In this document: positions 1 to 8,500 of the stretch, one piece after another
Position numbering within the stretch: the first letter of the stretch is position 1
Layout: each line of letters starts with the position of its first letter
From: Propionibacteriaceae bacterium UBA5174
GTDB taxonomy: Bacteria; Actinomycetota; Actinomycetes; Propionibacteriales; Propionibacteriaceae
Direction: 5' to 3'
Length of the DNA stretch: 15,188 nucleotides
Assembly: GCA_002413345.1 (NCBI GenBank)
Contig: DHWU01000022.1
Span: forward strand, 50,373 to 65,560
Program-made: the position numbers and the translations under genes
The notes under the pieces: model-generated
What the model was told of the DNA's origin: nothing
Database searches by the model: none
The model's input: only the letters and a program-made list of their open reading frames with translations

Positions 1-256
1 CGATGCGCGCCTTGGCCATCACCGGAATTGAGACTGCCTCGATGATGCCGGCGATCAGGTCGGGGTCGCTCATGCGCGCCACGCCGCCTTGGGCACGAAT
101 ATCGGCCGGTACCCGCTCCAATGCCATCACAGCCACGGCGCCGGCGTCCTCGGCGATCCGGGCCTGTTCGGGGGTGACCACGTCCATGATCACGCCGCCC
201 TTGAGCATGTCGGCCAAACCGCGTTTGACCGTGGGGGTTCCTAGCTGAGTCGTCAT
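1..256 (-). CDS. pdxS: Pyridoxal 5'-phosphate synthase lyase subunit PdxS (5' part, runs off the window)
   Basis: This is the N-terminal 85 codons of PdxS, the TIM-barrel subunit of the deoxyxylulose-independent PLP synthase. The enzyme makes PLP from ribose 5-phosphate, glyceraldehyde 3-phosphate and ammonia supplied by the glutaminase PdxT. The translation carries the family signatures KRGLADMLKGGVIMDV (residues 11-26), EDAGAVAVMALERVPADIR (36-54) and SIPVMAKAR. Lys82 matches the ribose-phosphate-binding Lys81 of Bacillus subtilis PdxS, and Asp25 matches the conserved active-site Asp. The ATG at 254-256 gives the normal short N-terminus. No clear ribosome binding site precedes it, so a short or absent leader is possible. 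The gene continues beyond position 1; pdxT would be expected further out but cannot be seen. It is divergent from pdxR, its probable activator. Confidence 0.97.
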   Translation of the reverse strand, partial: MTTQLGTPTVKRGLADMLKGGVIMDVVTPEQARIAEDAGAVAVMALERVPADIRAQGGVARMSDPDLIAGIIEAVSIPVMAKARI

Positions 257-333
257 GGTCACAATCTTGGGCCAATACTGGACTATCTAGAAGTGCCAGT
301 ACTGCGCCAGTGTAAATAGGCCAGTAACCTGGA
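257..333. promoter_or_regulatory. Divergent pdxS/pdxR promoter region with repeated CCAGTA-type boxes
   Basis: The 77-bp spacer contains related boxes CCAATACTGG (272-281), CCAGTACTG (296-304) and CCAGTAACC (321-329). They are spaced 24 and 25 bp apart, with a weaker CCAGTGTAA at 307. A -10-like TAAATA lies at 313-318 for pdxR, and an AT-rich TAGATAGT (minus strand, 282-289) may serve pdxS. PdxR proteins are known to bind direct repeats between themselves and pdxST, so these boxes are the best candidates for PdxR operators. The assignment to PdxR is inference. Confidence 0.6.
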
Positions 334-1743
334 GTGGTGCGCAGAACGCCAGAAATCACCTTGCCGCTGCAGCTGAGCGCAGACGCTGGGACGCTGCCGG
401 AGCAGTTGGCTAACCAATTTCGAGAGCTGATTACCGGGCAGGTGTTAGCGCCAGGGGATCCGGTGCCTTCTAGCCGAGCATTGGCCGACCATCTGGGGAT
501 TTCGCGCGGCTCAGTGGTGGCGGCTTACGACCAGTTGCTGGCGGAGGGCTACCTGAGCGCGAGCGGCGGTGGCTCGACCATGGTGAACCCGCAGTTGCGT
601 CGAGTGCACCCGCCACAACTGGCCGCGATCCGTCCGGTGAGAGACGAGGGGTCTTGGGCTGGCCTGGACCTGCGTCCGGGACGTCCCTGGACCGCCGAGC
701 TTGTCGACGCACCCTGGAAGGCAGCCTGGCGCCGAGCTGCCAATGCCGCTGCCGACGCTGAACCGCCAGCGCTCGGCCTGCCCAATCTGCGCCAGCAATG
801 GGCTGAGCATCTGCGCCGAATGCGGGCAGTGGTGCGAGACCCCGCCCAGATCGCGGTCACTGGCGGCGGACGAGAAGGGTTGGCCCTGGTACTCCTCGCC
901 CTGGGAGGCGGGACTGGGTTGCGAGTGGCGGTTGAAGATCCGGGATATCCGTCGCTGCGCAGGGTTCCGCGACGCCTCGGGGCGCAGCTGTTGGAATTGC
1001 CGACTGACGAGCATGGCCTGATCACCGCGGGTCTACCGACTGGCGATGCGGCTCCCGACGTGTTGCTGGTCACGCCAAGCCATCAGTATCCGCGGGGTGG
1101 CTCATTACCGATGGACCGACGCCAAGAGCTGCTGGAGTGGGCTCGCAACGATCAGGTAGTTGTCGTTGAAGATGACTACGACTCCGAACTGCGTTACACC
1201 TCTTCACCGCTGCCAGCCTTGGCCGCATTGGACGATCCAGTCACCGGACGGGTGGTGTTGCTGGGCACCTTGTCGAAAACTCTCACTCCGGCACTAGCTA
1301 CTGGATTCCTGGCACTGCCGGAGTGGTTGGTGCCAGCAGTTGGGCAGGTGCGCACCGACCTGGGTCAGCCGCTCGGCCTGGTTGCCCAACAGGCGATGGC
1401 GGAGTACCTGGCCAGCGGCGCCTTGCGGCTACACACCCAACGAATGCGGCAGCGCTACCGACGGCTGCGGGCCGAAGTGGTGTCCGCGCTGAGCGGGCGT
1501 CCAGGGCTTCGGGTGTACCCAATGGACGGCGGCCTGCAGGCGGTGGTCGAAACCACCCGGGATGAAGCGGTGGTGGTGGCCGAGTTGGCGTCTGGTGGAG
1601 TGCTGGTCAGTCCGCTGTCGCAGTACTGGTCTGGCACCGATACCCGATCCGGAATCGTATTTGGATTTGGGGCGGTATCCCTGGCCGAGTTGCGCGCAGG
1701 ACTGGCCCTGATCGCCGAAATTGGGGCCAAGATGGATTCATGA
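334..1743 (+). CDS. pdxR: PdxR, MocR/GabR-subfamily GntR regulator of PLP synthesis
   Basis: The protein (469 aa, normal for the family) is a GntR-type winged helix (residues about 12-80, including PVPSSRALADHLGISRGSV) fused to a fold-type-I aminotransferase domain (about 105-465). The PLP site is intact: TPSHQYPRGG (247-256), EDDYDSELRY (279-288) and the Schiff-base lysine in GTLSKT, Lys315. Family knowledge: MocR proteins use bound PLP as an effector, and those next to pdxST activate PLP synthesis. The divergent pdxS makes PdxR the likely identity rather than GabR or another MocR. The start is GTG at 334, with GTG at 337 equally possible; no convincing ribosome binding site is present. The stop codon overlaps the next gene in an ATGA motif, so the two are probably translationally coupled. 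Confidence 0.9.
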   Translation: MVRRTPEITLPLQLSADAGTLPEQLANQFRELITGQVLAPGDPVPSSRALADHLGISRGSVVAAYDQLLAEGYLSASGGGSTMVNPQLRRVHPPQLAAIRPVRDEGSWAGLDLRPGRPWTAELVDAPWKAAWRRAANAAADAEPPALGLPNLRQQWAEHLRRMRAVVRDPAQIAVTGGGREGLALVLLALGGGTGLRVAVEDPGYPSLRRVPRRLGAQLLELPTDEHGLITAGLPTGDAAPDVLLVTPSHQYPRGGSLPMDRRQELLEWARNDQVVVVEDDYDSELRYTSSPLPALAALDDPVTGRVVLLGTLSKTLTPALATGFLALPEWLVPAVGQVRTDLGQPLGLVAQQAMAEYLASGALRLHTQRMRQRYRRLRAEVVSALSGRPGLRVYPMDGGLQAVVETTRDEAVVVAELASGGVLVSPLSQYWSGTDTRSGIVFGFGAVSLAELRAGLALIAEIGAKMDS

Positions 1744-2597
1744 ATCGAATCCTCGGTCTGTTGGTGGTTTCAGCCTTGGTCGTCAGTGGTTGTTCGGCGC
1801 CGACGCCGCAGTCGGTGCCTGCCGCAGCGAATTCGCAGCAGAGCGTGTTGCCTGACCAGCAGGCAGTGGGTGGTACGACCGACGCCACCGCTTTGGCGAA
1901 GAAGCGTTGGTGGCCAAAACCAGGACTGAGTTGGCAGATTCAGTATTCGGGAAAGCTGGCGGCCACCTCGGCGCAGGTGGTTGATCTCGACGGAGTGGAA
2001 ACCACCAAGGCGCAGGTGTCTAAGCTGCATGCCCAAGGTAAGAAGGTGATCTGCTACTTCAACGCCGGGGGCTATGAGAATTGGCGTCCGGATCGCAAGA
2101 AGTTCGCCAAGTCTCTGCTTGGCAAGGCTCTGGACGGTTGGGCCGGTGAGCGTTGGCTGGATGTCCGCAAGCTGAAGAAGCTGATGCCGATCATGACGGC
2201 GCGGATCAATCAGTGCAAAGCCAAGGGGTTTGATGCAGTCGATCCAGACAATATGGACGGCTATCAGACTCGTACCGGCTTCCCATTGAAGAAGGCGCAT
2301 GCTCTGGCCTACCTGAGGGCGCTGTCTAAAGTGGCACACGCCCGCGGCTTGTCGATCGGTTTGAAGAACTCAACTGACCTGATCAAGCAGGCCGCACCAT
2401 CAGTGGAGTTTGCGGTGAACGAGGAGTGTCTTGCCTACAACGAATGCTCGGCGTACGCGCCGTTACTGAAGGCTCGCAAGGCGGTCTTTCACGTCGAGTA
2501 TTCCGGAACAATCTCGACGATCTGTGCTCGGGTGCCGTCCGGATTTTCCACGGTGCGCAAGCACCTGAGTTTGGATGCTTGGGCGCAGTACTGCTGA
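1740..2597 (+). CDS. GH114-type (endo-alpha-1,4-polygalactosaminidase-like) secreted lipoprotein
   Basis: This 285-aa protein opens with a lipoprotein signal peptide: a hydrophobic stretch, then lipobox VVSGC with lipid Cys18. A low-complexity linker of about 40 aa follows, then a TIM-barrel domain (about 55-285). Family signatures are visible: WQIQYSG (65-71), KVICYFNAGGYENWRPD (102-118), GERWLDVR (136-143), DAVDPDNMDGY (165-175), GLKN (207-210) and NEECLAYNECSAY (227-239). Family members cleave galactosamine-containing polysaccharides; Asp/Glu residues in the DPDN and NEEC motifs sit where catalytic carboxylates are expected. The protein should sit on the outer face of the membrane and act on an exo- or wall polysaccharide. 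It begins inside the pdxR stop codon. Six cysteines in the mature part suggest disulfides. The exact substrate is not known from sequence. Confidence 0.85.
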   Translation: MNRILGLLVVSALVVSGCSAPTPQSVPAAANSQQSVLPDQQAVGGTTDATALAKKRWWPKPGLSWQIQYSGKLAATSAQVVDLDGVETTKAQVSKLHAQGKKVICYFNAGGYENWRPDRKKFAKSLLGKALDGWAGERWLDVRKLKKLMPIMTARINQCKAKGFDAVDPDNMDGYQTRTGFPLKKAHALAYLRALSKVAHARGLSIGLKNSTDLIKQAAPSVEFAVNEECLAYNECSAYAPLLKARKAVFHVEYSGTISTICARVPSGFSTVRKHLSLDAWAQYC

Positions 2598-2627
2598 AGT
2601 TGGGGTTGGTGTGGTCAGTGCGGGGAA

Positions 2628-3410
2628 TTGGGGTACGGAGTGCGTTACGACGGATTCGAGATTACGGTCGGTGGCCGCACTCGCGATTTGGTGCGGATGC
2701 CCTCGATTAACGCCATCCGTGACGTGCCGCCGGAGGTGTTGACGTACGCCCAAGGTGGTTATGAAACTGGTCGCAAAGTCTCGGTTCGGGCCACCGCGCG
2801 GCGATGGTTTGTGGGAATTGCTGTGATAGCGGTCGCGTGCGTGCCGGTGGTGGTGCTGGGCGTGGCGTTCCCAAAGGCTCCGCTGTTCCTTTTGGGGGGT
2901 CTGCTTGCAGCACCCGCGATGATGTTCGCAGTCATTCACATCGACGGAATTCGGTGGCCGCTGCAGGTCCGTGATTCAGCGGCACCTACCAGGGCGGCTT
3001 GGCCGGGTAATCGACGGCTGCCGAATCTCGCGGTCAAGGGCGTCCGCAACCTGAGTGGACGGCTGGTTTGTGGCAACAATCGTGAATCCGTACAGCTGTG
3101 GCGCGAGGCGTTGGCTGGGGTCGGCGCCGGGACTCGCCCGGCCGAGGAGTTGCCTGCGATTCATCAGGCCTTGTTACAGGTCGCTGACGCTGAGAATCAA
3201 GTGAAGTACCTGTTTGACCGGAGCGGATTTGAATTGGATCAAAGCGCGGCCGACGTTGCCCGAGCGGAGCTGGGTGTAGTCGTCGCCCAGGCTCGGGAGC
3301 TGATGGGGCTAACGTCGGCGCAGATCGAGCAGCAGACCTATTTGAGTAATCGTTGGGGACAGGCTGCCGGTGCCACTGAGCCTGAGGTCTTTGGCGAGGA
3401 ACTGCGGTAG
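2628..3410 (+). CDS. Conserved-looking two-TM membrane protein of unknown function
   Basis: I do not recognise a family for this 260-aa protein. Residues 1-55 are polar and probably cytoplasmic (YDGFEITVGGRTRDLVRMPS). Two membrane helices follow, about 60-80 and 85-105, forming a hairpin with a tight turn at PKAP. The C-terminal 150 residues are charged and partly helical (residues about 155-250, rich in Ala, Glu and Gln), so probably cytoplasmic. The listed TTG start (2628) has a GGGGA only 2 bases upstream, too close for a good ribosome binding site. GTG at 2640, giving a protein four residues shorter, is a real alternative. The gene lies 30 bp after the GH114 lipoprotein gene on the same strand and may be co-transcribed. 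Function unknown. Confidence 0.7.
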   Translation: MGYGVRYDGFEITVGGRTRDLVRMPSINAIRDVPPEVLTYAQGGYETGRKVSVRATARRWFVGIAVIAVACVPVVVLGVAFPKAPLFLLGGLLAAPAMMFAVIHIDGIRWPLQVRDSAAPTRAAWPGNRRLPNLAVKGVRNLSGRLVCGNNRESVQLWREALAGVGAGTRPAEELPAIHQALLQVADAENQVKYLFDRSGFELDQSAADVARAELGVVVAQARELMGLTSAQIEQQTYLSNRWGQAAGATEPEVFGEELR

Positions 3411-3660
3411 CTCCTTTCGGTTACAGCGCACCCCGCGTGGCGGGAACGGACCTCAATGATCGGCACCCGTGCGAACTGCGAAAAACGCTGGGTCTGCCAC
3501 CTCCAAATGCCGGTGCCGGACCCAGGACCCGGGGAATAGCGTCACTGGAGAGCAACACAACTGCGCATGGCCACTTGGCTGGATGATCGAAATCGGGAAG
3601 TCCTTCAAGTGTTTCCTGGCTTTGCAGTCGTGTACCAACGTCCGAACGGGGTATTGAAAA
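3411..3660. other. 250-bp spacer without a convincing gene
   Basis: No credible coding region is seen. A small GC-rich hairpin (CCCGC-GTG-GCGGG, 3432-3444) lies just after the stop codon of the membrane-protein gene. It lacks a T-tract, so it is at most a weak terminator. The right end probably holds the promoter and a GGGG ribosome binding site (3648-3651) for the lipoprotein starting at 3661. Confidence 0.4.
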
Positions 3661-4047
3661 GTGTCAGCTAAGACAAGAAGCACTCTCGGTTCGAGGCTCG
3701 GCTTTGTGGCGCTAATCATCGCCATGGTGGGTGGCTTGAGTGCCTGCGGCGTTATCAGCGGCGCGTCCACCTTCTCAATCCAGGGCACCTGGAAATCTGT
3801 GGGGACCAAGGGCTGGGGGCAAGCGCAACCTGGTGCGATTGTGCAGTTCGGCGAATCGCAGGCAACCCTCTACAGCCCCCGCGACACCTACGCCTTCTAT
3901 AAGGACGGCAGCGACTACAAATTGGAGGTCACTGGCGTGTTTGGGGGCACCTCAACCTTCAAGGTAAAGGTGCGGGATGTCAACAACATCGAGTTGTACA
4001 GCGAAGCAGGGTCATCGCCAGACGTAATTCTCAAAAGAGTGAGTTGA
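3661..4047 (+). CDS. Small secreted lipoprotein of unknown function
   Basis: This 128-aa protein has a signal peptide with positively charged residues 4-12, a hydrophobic core (13-24) and lipobox GLSAC with lipid Cys29. The mature part of about 100 aa begins FSIQGTWKSVG and alternates polar and hydrophobic residues, as in a small beta-barrel or beta-sandwich. It ends VILKRV, resembling the GTW...LKR pattern of small lipocalin-like lipoproteins; that likeness is inference. The start is GTG, with GGGG at 3648-3651 as a plausible ribosome binding site 9 bases upstream. The next gene follows after 13 bp with its own good ribosome binding site, so the two probably form an operon. Substrate and partner are unknown. 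Confidence 0.75.
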   Translation: MSAKTRSTLGSRLGFVALIIAMVGGLSACGVISGASTFSIQGTWKSVGTKGWGQAQPGAIVQFGESQATLYSPRDTYAFYKDGSDYKLEVTGVFGGTSTFKVKVRDVNNIELYSEAGSSPDVILKRVS

Positions 4048-4060
4048 GTAGGAGTAGGTA

Positions 4061-4642
4061 ATGACCGAAGCGGCAGTATCAGTGGCGTCCATGGAAGAGT
4101 CGATTCAGGCCTGGCCACAGGTGTTTAGCGACCTCGCCGACGGCGACGACATTAAGACTTGGGCGAAGGCGACGTTCAAGAGCTACGCGCCAGCTCTGGT
4201 GGTTGGGCAGGAGGCCAACAGCGTCCGAATTGGCGCTCCACTTAAGCCCGACGAGCAGGTGACGTTCAGTTTTCCGGCGTATTTCGACGACAATCCAGCC
4301 TCAGGTAGTCAAGCAGGAGAGAAGGTGAAATTCGCCGGAAAGAGGCGCGACGGAGTGGTCGCCCTCACTGAGGCGAAGGTGGTTTTTGCACACGAGTCTT
4401 CGGGACGACTGTGCGTGGTGTGCGCTATCCCGCTGGAGCGGGTCAAGGCCTTCAACCTGCTCACCTTCAAGTTCTCGCTGATCTCGATGACTTCCGCCGG
4501 GCCGGGTTTTGAGCTGATTTATACCGAACCGGACGGATCGGTCGAACGTGCGGTATTCAGGATCGCGTTGACTCCGAAGCGCGCCGACGCTTTTGAAAAC
4601 CAGGTCCGGGGGGCCTTGGACTTGTCCGGACCGCAGCGATAA
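4061..4642 (+). CDS. Cytoplasmic protein with possible PH/GRAM-like domain, function unknown
   Basis: This 193-aa protein has no signal peptide and no membrane segment. Residues 1-60 are mostly helical and acidic. Residues about 95-185 run as beta strands (DGVVALTEAKVVFAH, LCVVCAIPLERVKAFNLL, GFELIYTEPDG, RAVFRIAL) followed by an amphipathic helix (RADAFENQVRGAL). That order is what a bacterial PH/GRAM-like domain looks like, but I cannot confirm it without a profile search. ATG at 4061 is well supported by GGAG at 4051-4054, six bases upstream. The gene lies 13 bp behind the small lipoprotein gene and ends 16 bp before the convergent response-regulator gene. There is no obvious terminator in that gap. 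Confidence 0.7.
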   Translation: MTEAAVSVASMEESIQAWPQVFSDLADGDDIKTWAKATFKSYAPALVVGQEANSVRIGAPLKPDEQVTFSFPAYFDDNPASGSQAGEKVKFAGKRRDGVVALTEAKVVFAHESSGRLCVVCAIPLERVKAFNLLTFKFSLISMTSAGPGFELIYTEPDGSVERAVFRIALTPKRADAFENQVRGALDLSGPQR

Positions 4643-4658
4643 GACGCCACCGGAGCGT

Positions 4659-5426
4659 TCAAAGCTGGTGTGTGGGAAGGGCGATCGCGTCGGAGAATGC
4701 CATCACATCGCCGGGCCCCACGCCTAGGCACCGCTCGATATCGGCCGGAGAGGCGTCAGGTTCAAGGCCGATATCTTGAAGGTGCCAAGCAAGTTTGTTT
4801 CTTACCGCCTCAAGTCGGTCGTAGGCGGTCTTTGCGGAGATGCCCAGCCGGTGACCGAGTTCCTGCCACGCCTCGCCACGGGCGCGGGCGTTGAGTACTT
4901 GGAGTTGCCGAAGAGTCAGGGTTGGTGGAGCGCCTCGACGTTGGAGCAAATGGGACACACTTGTGAAAGCCTTGGCAATCGAAGTCTGTCCGGTTGCCAC
5001 CGCCAGAAAGGCTGCCTGGTTGGTTGCGAGTGGATCACACTTGCGGGCAATGCCGGTTGCGCCTGCGGCAAGACAATGAGCCAGAATCAGTGGACGACAC
5101 TCATCGGTGTAGACGCACACCCTTAACTGGCGATTCACGAGGGATTTGATTGCGGCGGGGCCTTGCAGTAGCTGCCTGCCGCACACGCTGGTTTCGAGCG
5201 CGAGATCAAGAATTATCACGTCAGCGTTGCCGCCGTGCCGAAGACATTCGCCGACTGTGGGAAAGGTGTCGATCACCCGAAGTGCAGGAAATGCCAGTTG
5301 GAAAGTGCTCCGGGTTTGACTGCAATCGTCCACGACTAGGGCGGTCGGGCGGTGCGCGGATCGCTGATCGGTTTGCACGCTTTCATTAAAGCGATGCTGG
5401 TACCGGAACAGCAGGGCCAGGCTCAA
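4659..5426 (-). CDS. Orphan NarL/LuxR-type response regulator
   Basis: The 255-aa reading frame has a receiver domain followed by a LuxR-type helix-turn-helix. Receiver landmarks are all present: acidic pair Asp33-Asp34 (ALVVDD), phosphoacceptor Asp74 (VIILDLAL), Thr107 (CVYTDE) and Lys129 (ARKCDP). The HTH (about 168-212) reads TLTLRQLQVLNARARG, then LGHRLGISAKTAYDRLEAV. The loop after Asp74 (ETSVCGRQLLQGPAAIK) looks longer than usual. No histidine kinase is encoded in the window, so the partner is elsewhere or the receiver responds to something other than phosphorylation. The start is uncertain: TTG at 5426 is the longest frame, but GTG at 5378 gives a normal receiver N-terminus with 13 residues before the first strand, and I find it at least as likely. 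The gene is divergent from the STAND receptor gene, suggesting a functional link. Confidence 0.85.
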   Translation of the reverse strand: MSLALLFRYQHRFNESVQTDQRSAHRPTALVVDDCSQTRSTFQLAFPALRVIDTFPTVGECLRHGGNADVIILDLALETSVCGRQLLQGPAAIKSLVNRQLRVCVYTDECRPLILAHCLAAGATGIARKCDPLATNQAAFLAVATGQTSIAKAFTSVSHLLQRRGAPPTLTLRQLQVLNARARGEAWQELGHRLGISAKTAYDRLEAVRNKLAWHLQDIGLEPDASPADIERCLGVGPGDVMAFSDAIALPTHQL

Positions 5427-5506
5427 GGTTCATACAGTCAGATGAAAGTTCATTCACGGGCCACGCCAACCGGCTAAAGAAGTGCTGATGCCGATATTGT
5501 CTGCCC
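5427..5506. promoter_or_regulatory. Divergent promoter region between response regulator and STAND receptor
   Basis: On the plus strand TATTGT (5495-5500) fits the actinobacterial -10 consensus TANNNT and ends six bases before the ATG at 5507. This predicts a leaderless or nearly leaderless mRNA for the receptor. No Shine-Dalgarno is present. No clear -35 was found for either direction. If the response regulator starts at 5378, its own promoter would also lie here. Confidence 0.5.
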
Positions 5507-8500
5507 ATGCCTAGGTCAAATCGCTTGGAATTTGCCGACCAATTGAACGCAGCTCGGCTGTCGCGGAAATTGTCGATCCGAGAGGTTGCGAAGATCGCAG
5601 GTGTTCCCCCTGCCACTGCACAGGGTTGGCTCAACGGGCGGCATTTCCCCGTGGCAGCCTTGCGTCCGCATTATCTGAAGATCGTGGATGAACTCGGACT
5701 GCGAAATCAGATTCCAGCTGATCTATGGGGTGACAGCTGGGATTCGATCCAGCCTTCGTTGCGCGAGCTGCGCTCCCCCTACTTGGGACTGCGCCCGTTT
5801 GGGGTTGCCGACGAAGCGTTGTTCCATGGACGCTCAGCTGAGTCGGCCCGACTTGCCCAAGCGGTGTTGGCCTTGCGGGAATCCTTTGGGCATGGCGTGG
5901 TTGTGCTTGTGGGGCCGTCCGGAAGCGGCAAGTCGTCGTTGCTCGCCGCAGGTCTGGTGGCTCGCGAGTGCGCCGCCGGAGTACTAGCGGGCTGGCGTGG
6001 ACAGATTGTTGCTCATGGGTGTGAAACGACTCCGGCCACTGGCGGGCAGGATCTAGTCGTTTTCGACCAATTCGAGGACGTCCTGCTGGAGCCAACTGAG
6101 CGCCGTGGCGAGATTCTCAAGTTGGTTGAAACGCTGGCTACTGACCGGATCGTGGTGATCGGGTTACGTTCAGACGCATTCGGGCTCGCCGCCCTGGAAC
6201 CAACGCTGACTGAGTGCCTGTCAAGGCCGATATTGCTGGCGCCACTGAGTCGAGCTGAGATCCGCGAAGTCATCGTGGGGCCAGCCGGGTTGTCTGAGGT
6301 GACGGTCGATGAAGAGTTGGTGCGCGCCCTGGAACTGGACCTGGCCAGTGGCCCTTCCGATGCCGCGGTCGAGACCGATGTGTTGCCGCTGTTATCTAAT
6401 GCACTGTTGGTCACTTGGGCGGCGGGCAGTGGTAAGCGAATGTCACTGGCCGACTACCAAGCTGCGGGTGGGGTTTCCTCGGCGGTGGAATCGCTGGCCG
6501 AAGATGTGTACTTCTCACTGACTCCCGATCAACAGCAGGCTGCAGAATCGCTATTCCTGAGGCTGGTGCGAATCTCGGGGGAAAACGTCGTTCGCGAGCC
6601 GTTGCCACTGGATTCGGTGGGCGATCTCGCTCACCCCGCCATGGAGGCCTTTGTAGCTGCACGCATGCTGACTCTTTCTGACGGCAAAGTCCAGATCAGC
6701 CACGACGCCTTGGTTGCGCATTGGTCTCGCCTTCGTGATTGGGTCGAGCAGAGTCGTGAGGACTTGGAAGTGTTGGCCAGCGTTCGGCGGGCGTCCCAAG
6801 TATGGGTGGATAGTGAGCGAGAAGATGGCGCCCTGATTCCGATTGGTCGCCTCGCCTACTTCGCTAGCTGGCTCGCTGATTCCACCAGTCAGCGGTTGCT
6901 GAGCAGCACTGAAAGAGAGTTCCTCGCCGCCAGCGAAGCCCATTTCGCCTCGGTGCTGAGCGCCGAGCAGCAGACGAGCAGCCGGCTACGTCGTCGTGGA
7001 CGCATCGCGCTGTCCTTGGCTGCTACGGCAACCGCTCTAGCGGTCATCGCCGGCACCTTTTATGCCCAAGCCCAGACCTCTCGGGCCGAAGCGCAGTCAC
7101 GGCAGATCGCGACTTCTTCGCGCTCAATACGCTCCAAAGACCGTAACCTCTCGACCCAGATGGCCGCGGTGTCGGTGGCGTTGGCCCCGACGCAGGAAGC
7201 TGTCTCGGCAGCAGTTGATGCCACTTCGATCGATGCGCCGCTGCGTTGGTCAGGTGAGCCATCCGGGGTAATGACGGCTTCTAGCGAAACCGGATTTGTC
7301 GCCCGGGCTGGCGGCACGGGCCGAGTGACGCTGTGGCGCGACGACGCCCTAACCACCACTCCTGGCACCGATTTCGAGGTGGACTCGAGCAAGTCGGCGC
7401 TGTGGGCGATCGCCCTGAAGAAGGTCGGCTCGCGGACTTTGATGGCAGTCGGCGGAAAGAGCGTCCGGGCACTGTGGGATGTCACCGACCAGCCGCGCCA
7501 ACTTGCCGACCTTCGCGGCGATGACGGCACCACCTACGGGGCGGCTTTCACCGCTGACGGAACACAACTGCTATTCGGCACCCAATTCGGTGAGGTGACG
7601 GTCTGGGACCTGAACAACCCTGAGGCACCCCGGCAGCAGACTTCGCTGAAGCTGGACGTGGTAACCAATCAGTCTGGAACGTCGGCGGTTCCGCCGGTAT
7701 CCGCGTTGGCTATCGGGCCAACCGGAGTGGTCTATGTGGGTGGCGAGGCTGGCTGGATCAGCCGTTGGCAGCTGCGCGGCGACCAACCGATCAGGTTGGC
7801 CAACCTTTCCACGACCTACATTCCCACCGGCGGAACTGCCCCAGCGTCGGTGCGTGCTTTGGCGATCGCGGTGAGCCCAGATGGCACCCGACTGGCCGCT
7901 GGCCAGGCAGGGCGGGCAATGCTGACTTGGACGCTCGGAAGTGTTGACAGTGCGCCGACGGTAGTGCGCGGGTTCGCCAGCTACGTCAATGCGGTCAGCT
8001 ATTCGCCAGATTCCAGCCAACTCATTGTCGGTAGCTCTGATCAGAATGTGACGATCTACGCCGCGAACACTGGATCCGAGCTGAGGCGGCTCCCAAACTC
8101 CGCAATCATCACCGGCGTTGGGCTGTCGTTGGGGCGTCCGGTTGCGGTTGGTACCGATGGCACTTTGCGGGTATGGCCGACCCAAAGCCCCATGCTTCGC
8201 CCAGCCGGAGGCACCGCCAGCTACAACTTGGCTACCGACGGCAGCTCCAACGGCTGGTTGGCTGTCGGCAATAGCTATACGCCAACCGGGCTGTGGCGGC
8301 TTAGCGGCGGCACCAGGGTGAAGCTGCCTGACCCACAGGTATCGCTGCCAGCAGGAGACGCACAATATGGCGCGGTGGCTGTGGCCCCAGATGGCAGTTA
8401 CCTCGTTGGTGGGTCAGGCCAGGGAAGAGTGATTTGTTGGCCGCTCGGCGAGACCGGGGCTGGTCAAGCCACGATGGTGGAAACCGGCCTTGAGTACATC

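Noticed and set aside
1770..2339. 189-codon minus-strand reading frame opposite the GH114 gene
   Set aside because: Antisense shadow of a gene with clear GH114 motifs on the plus strand; no domain of its own.
3432..3444. Hairpin after the two-TM protein gene as an intrinsic terminator
   Set aside because: Only a 5-bp stem with a 3-base loop and no T-tract; too weak to call.
3469..3657. 62-codon reading frame in the spacer before the small lipoprotein
   Set aside because: GTG start without a ribosome binding site, Cys-rich composition unlike a real protein, and no recognisable motif. Treated as chance.
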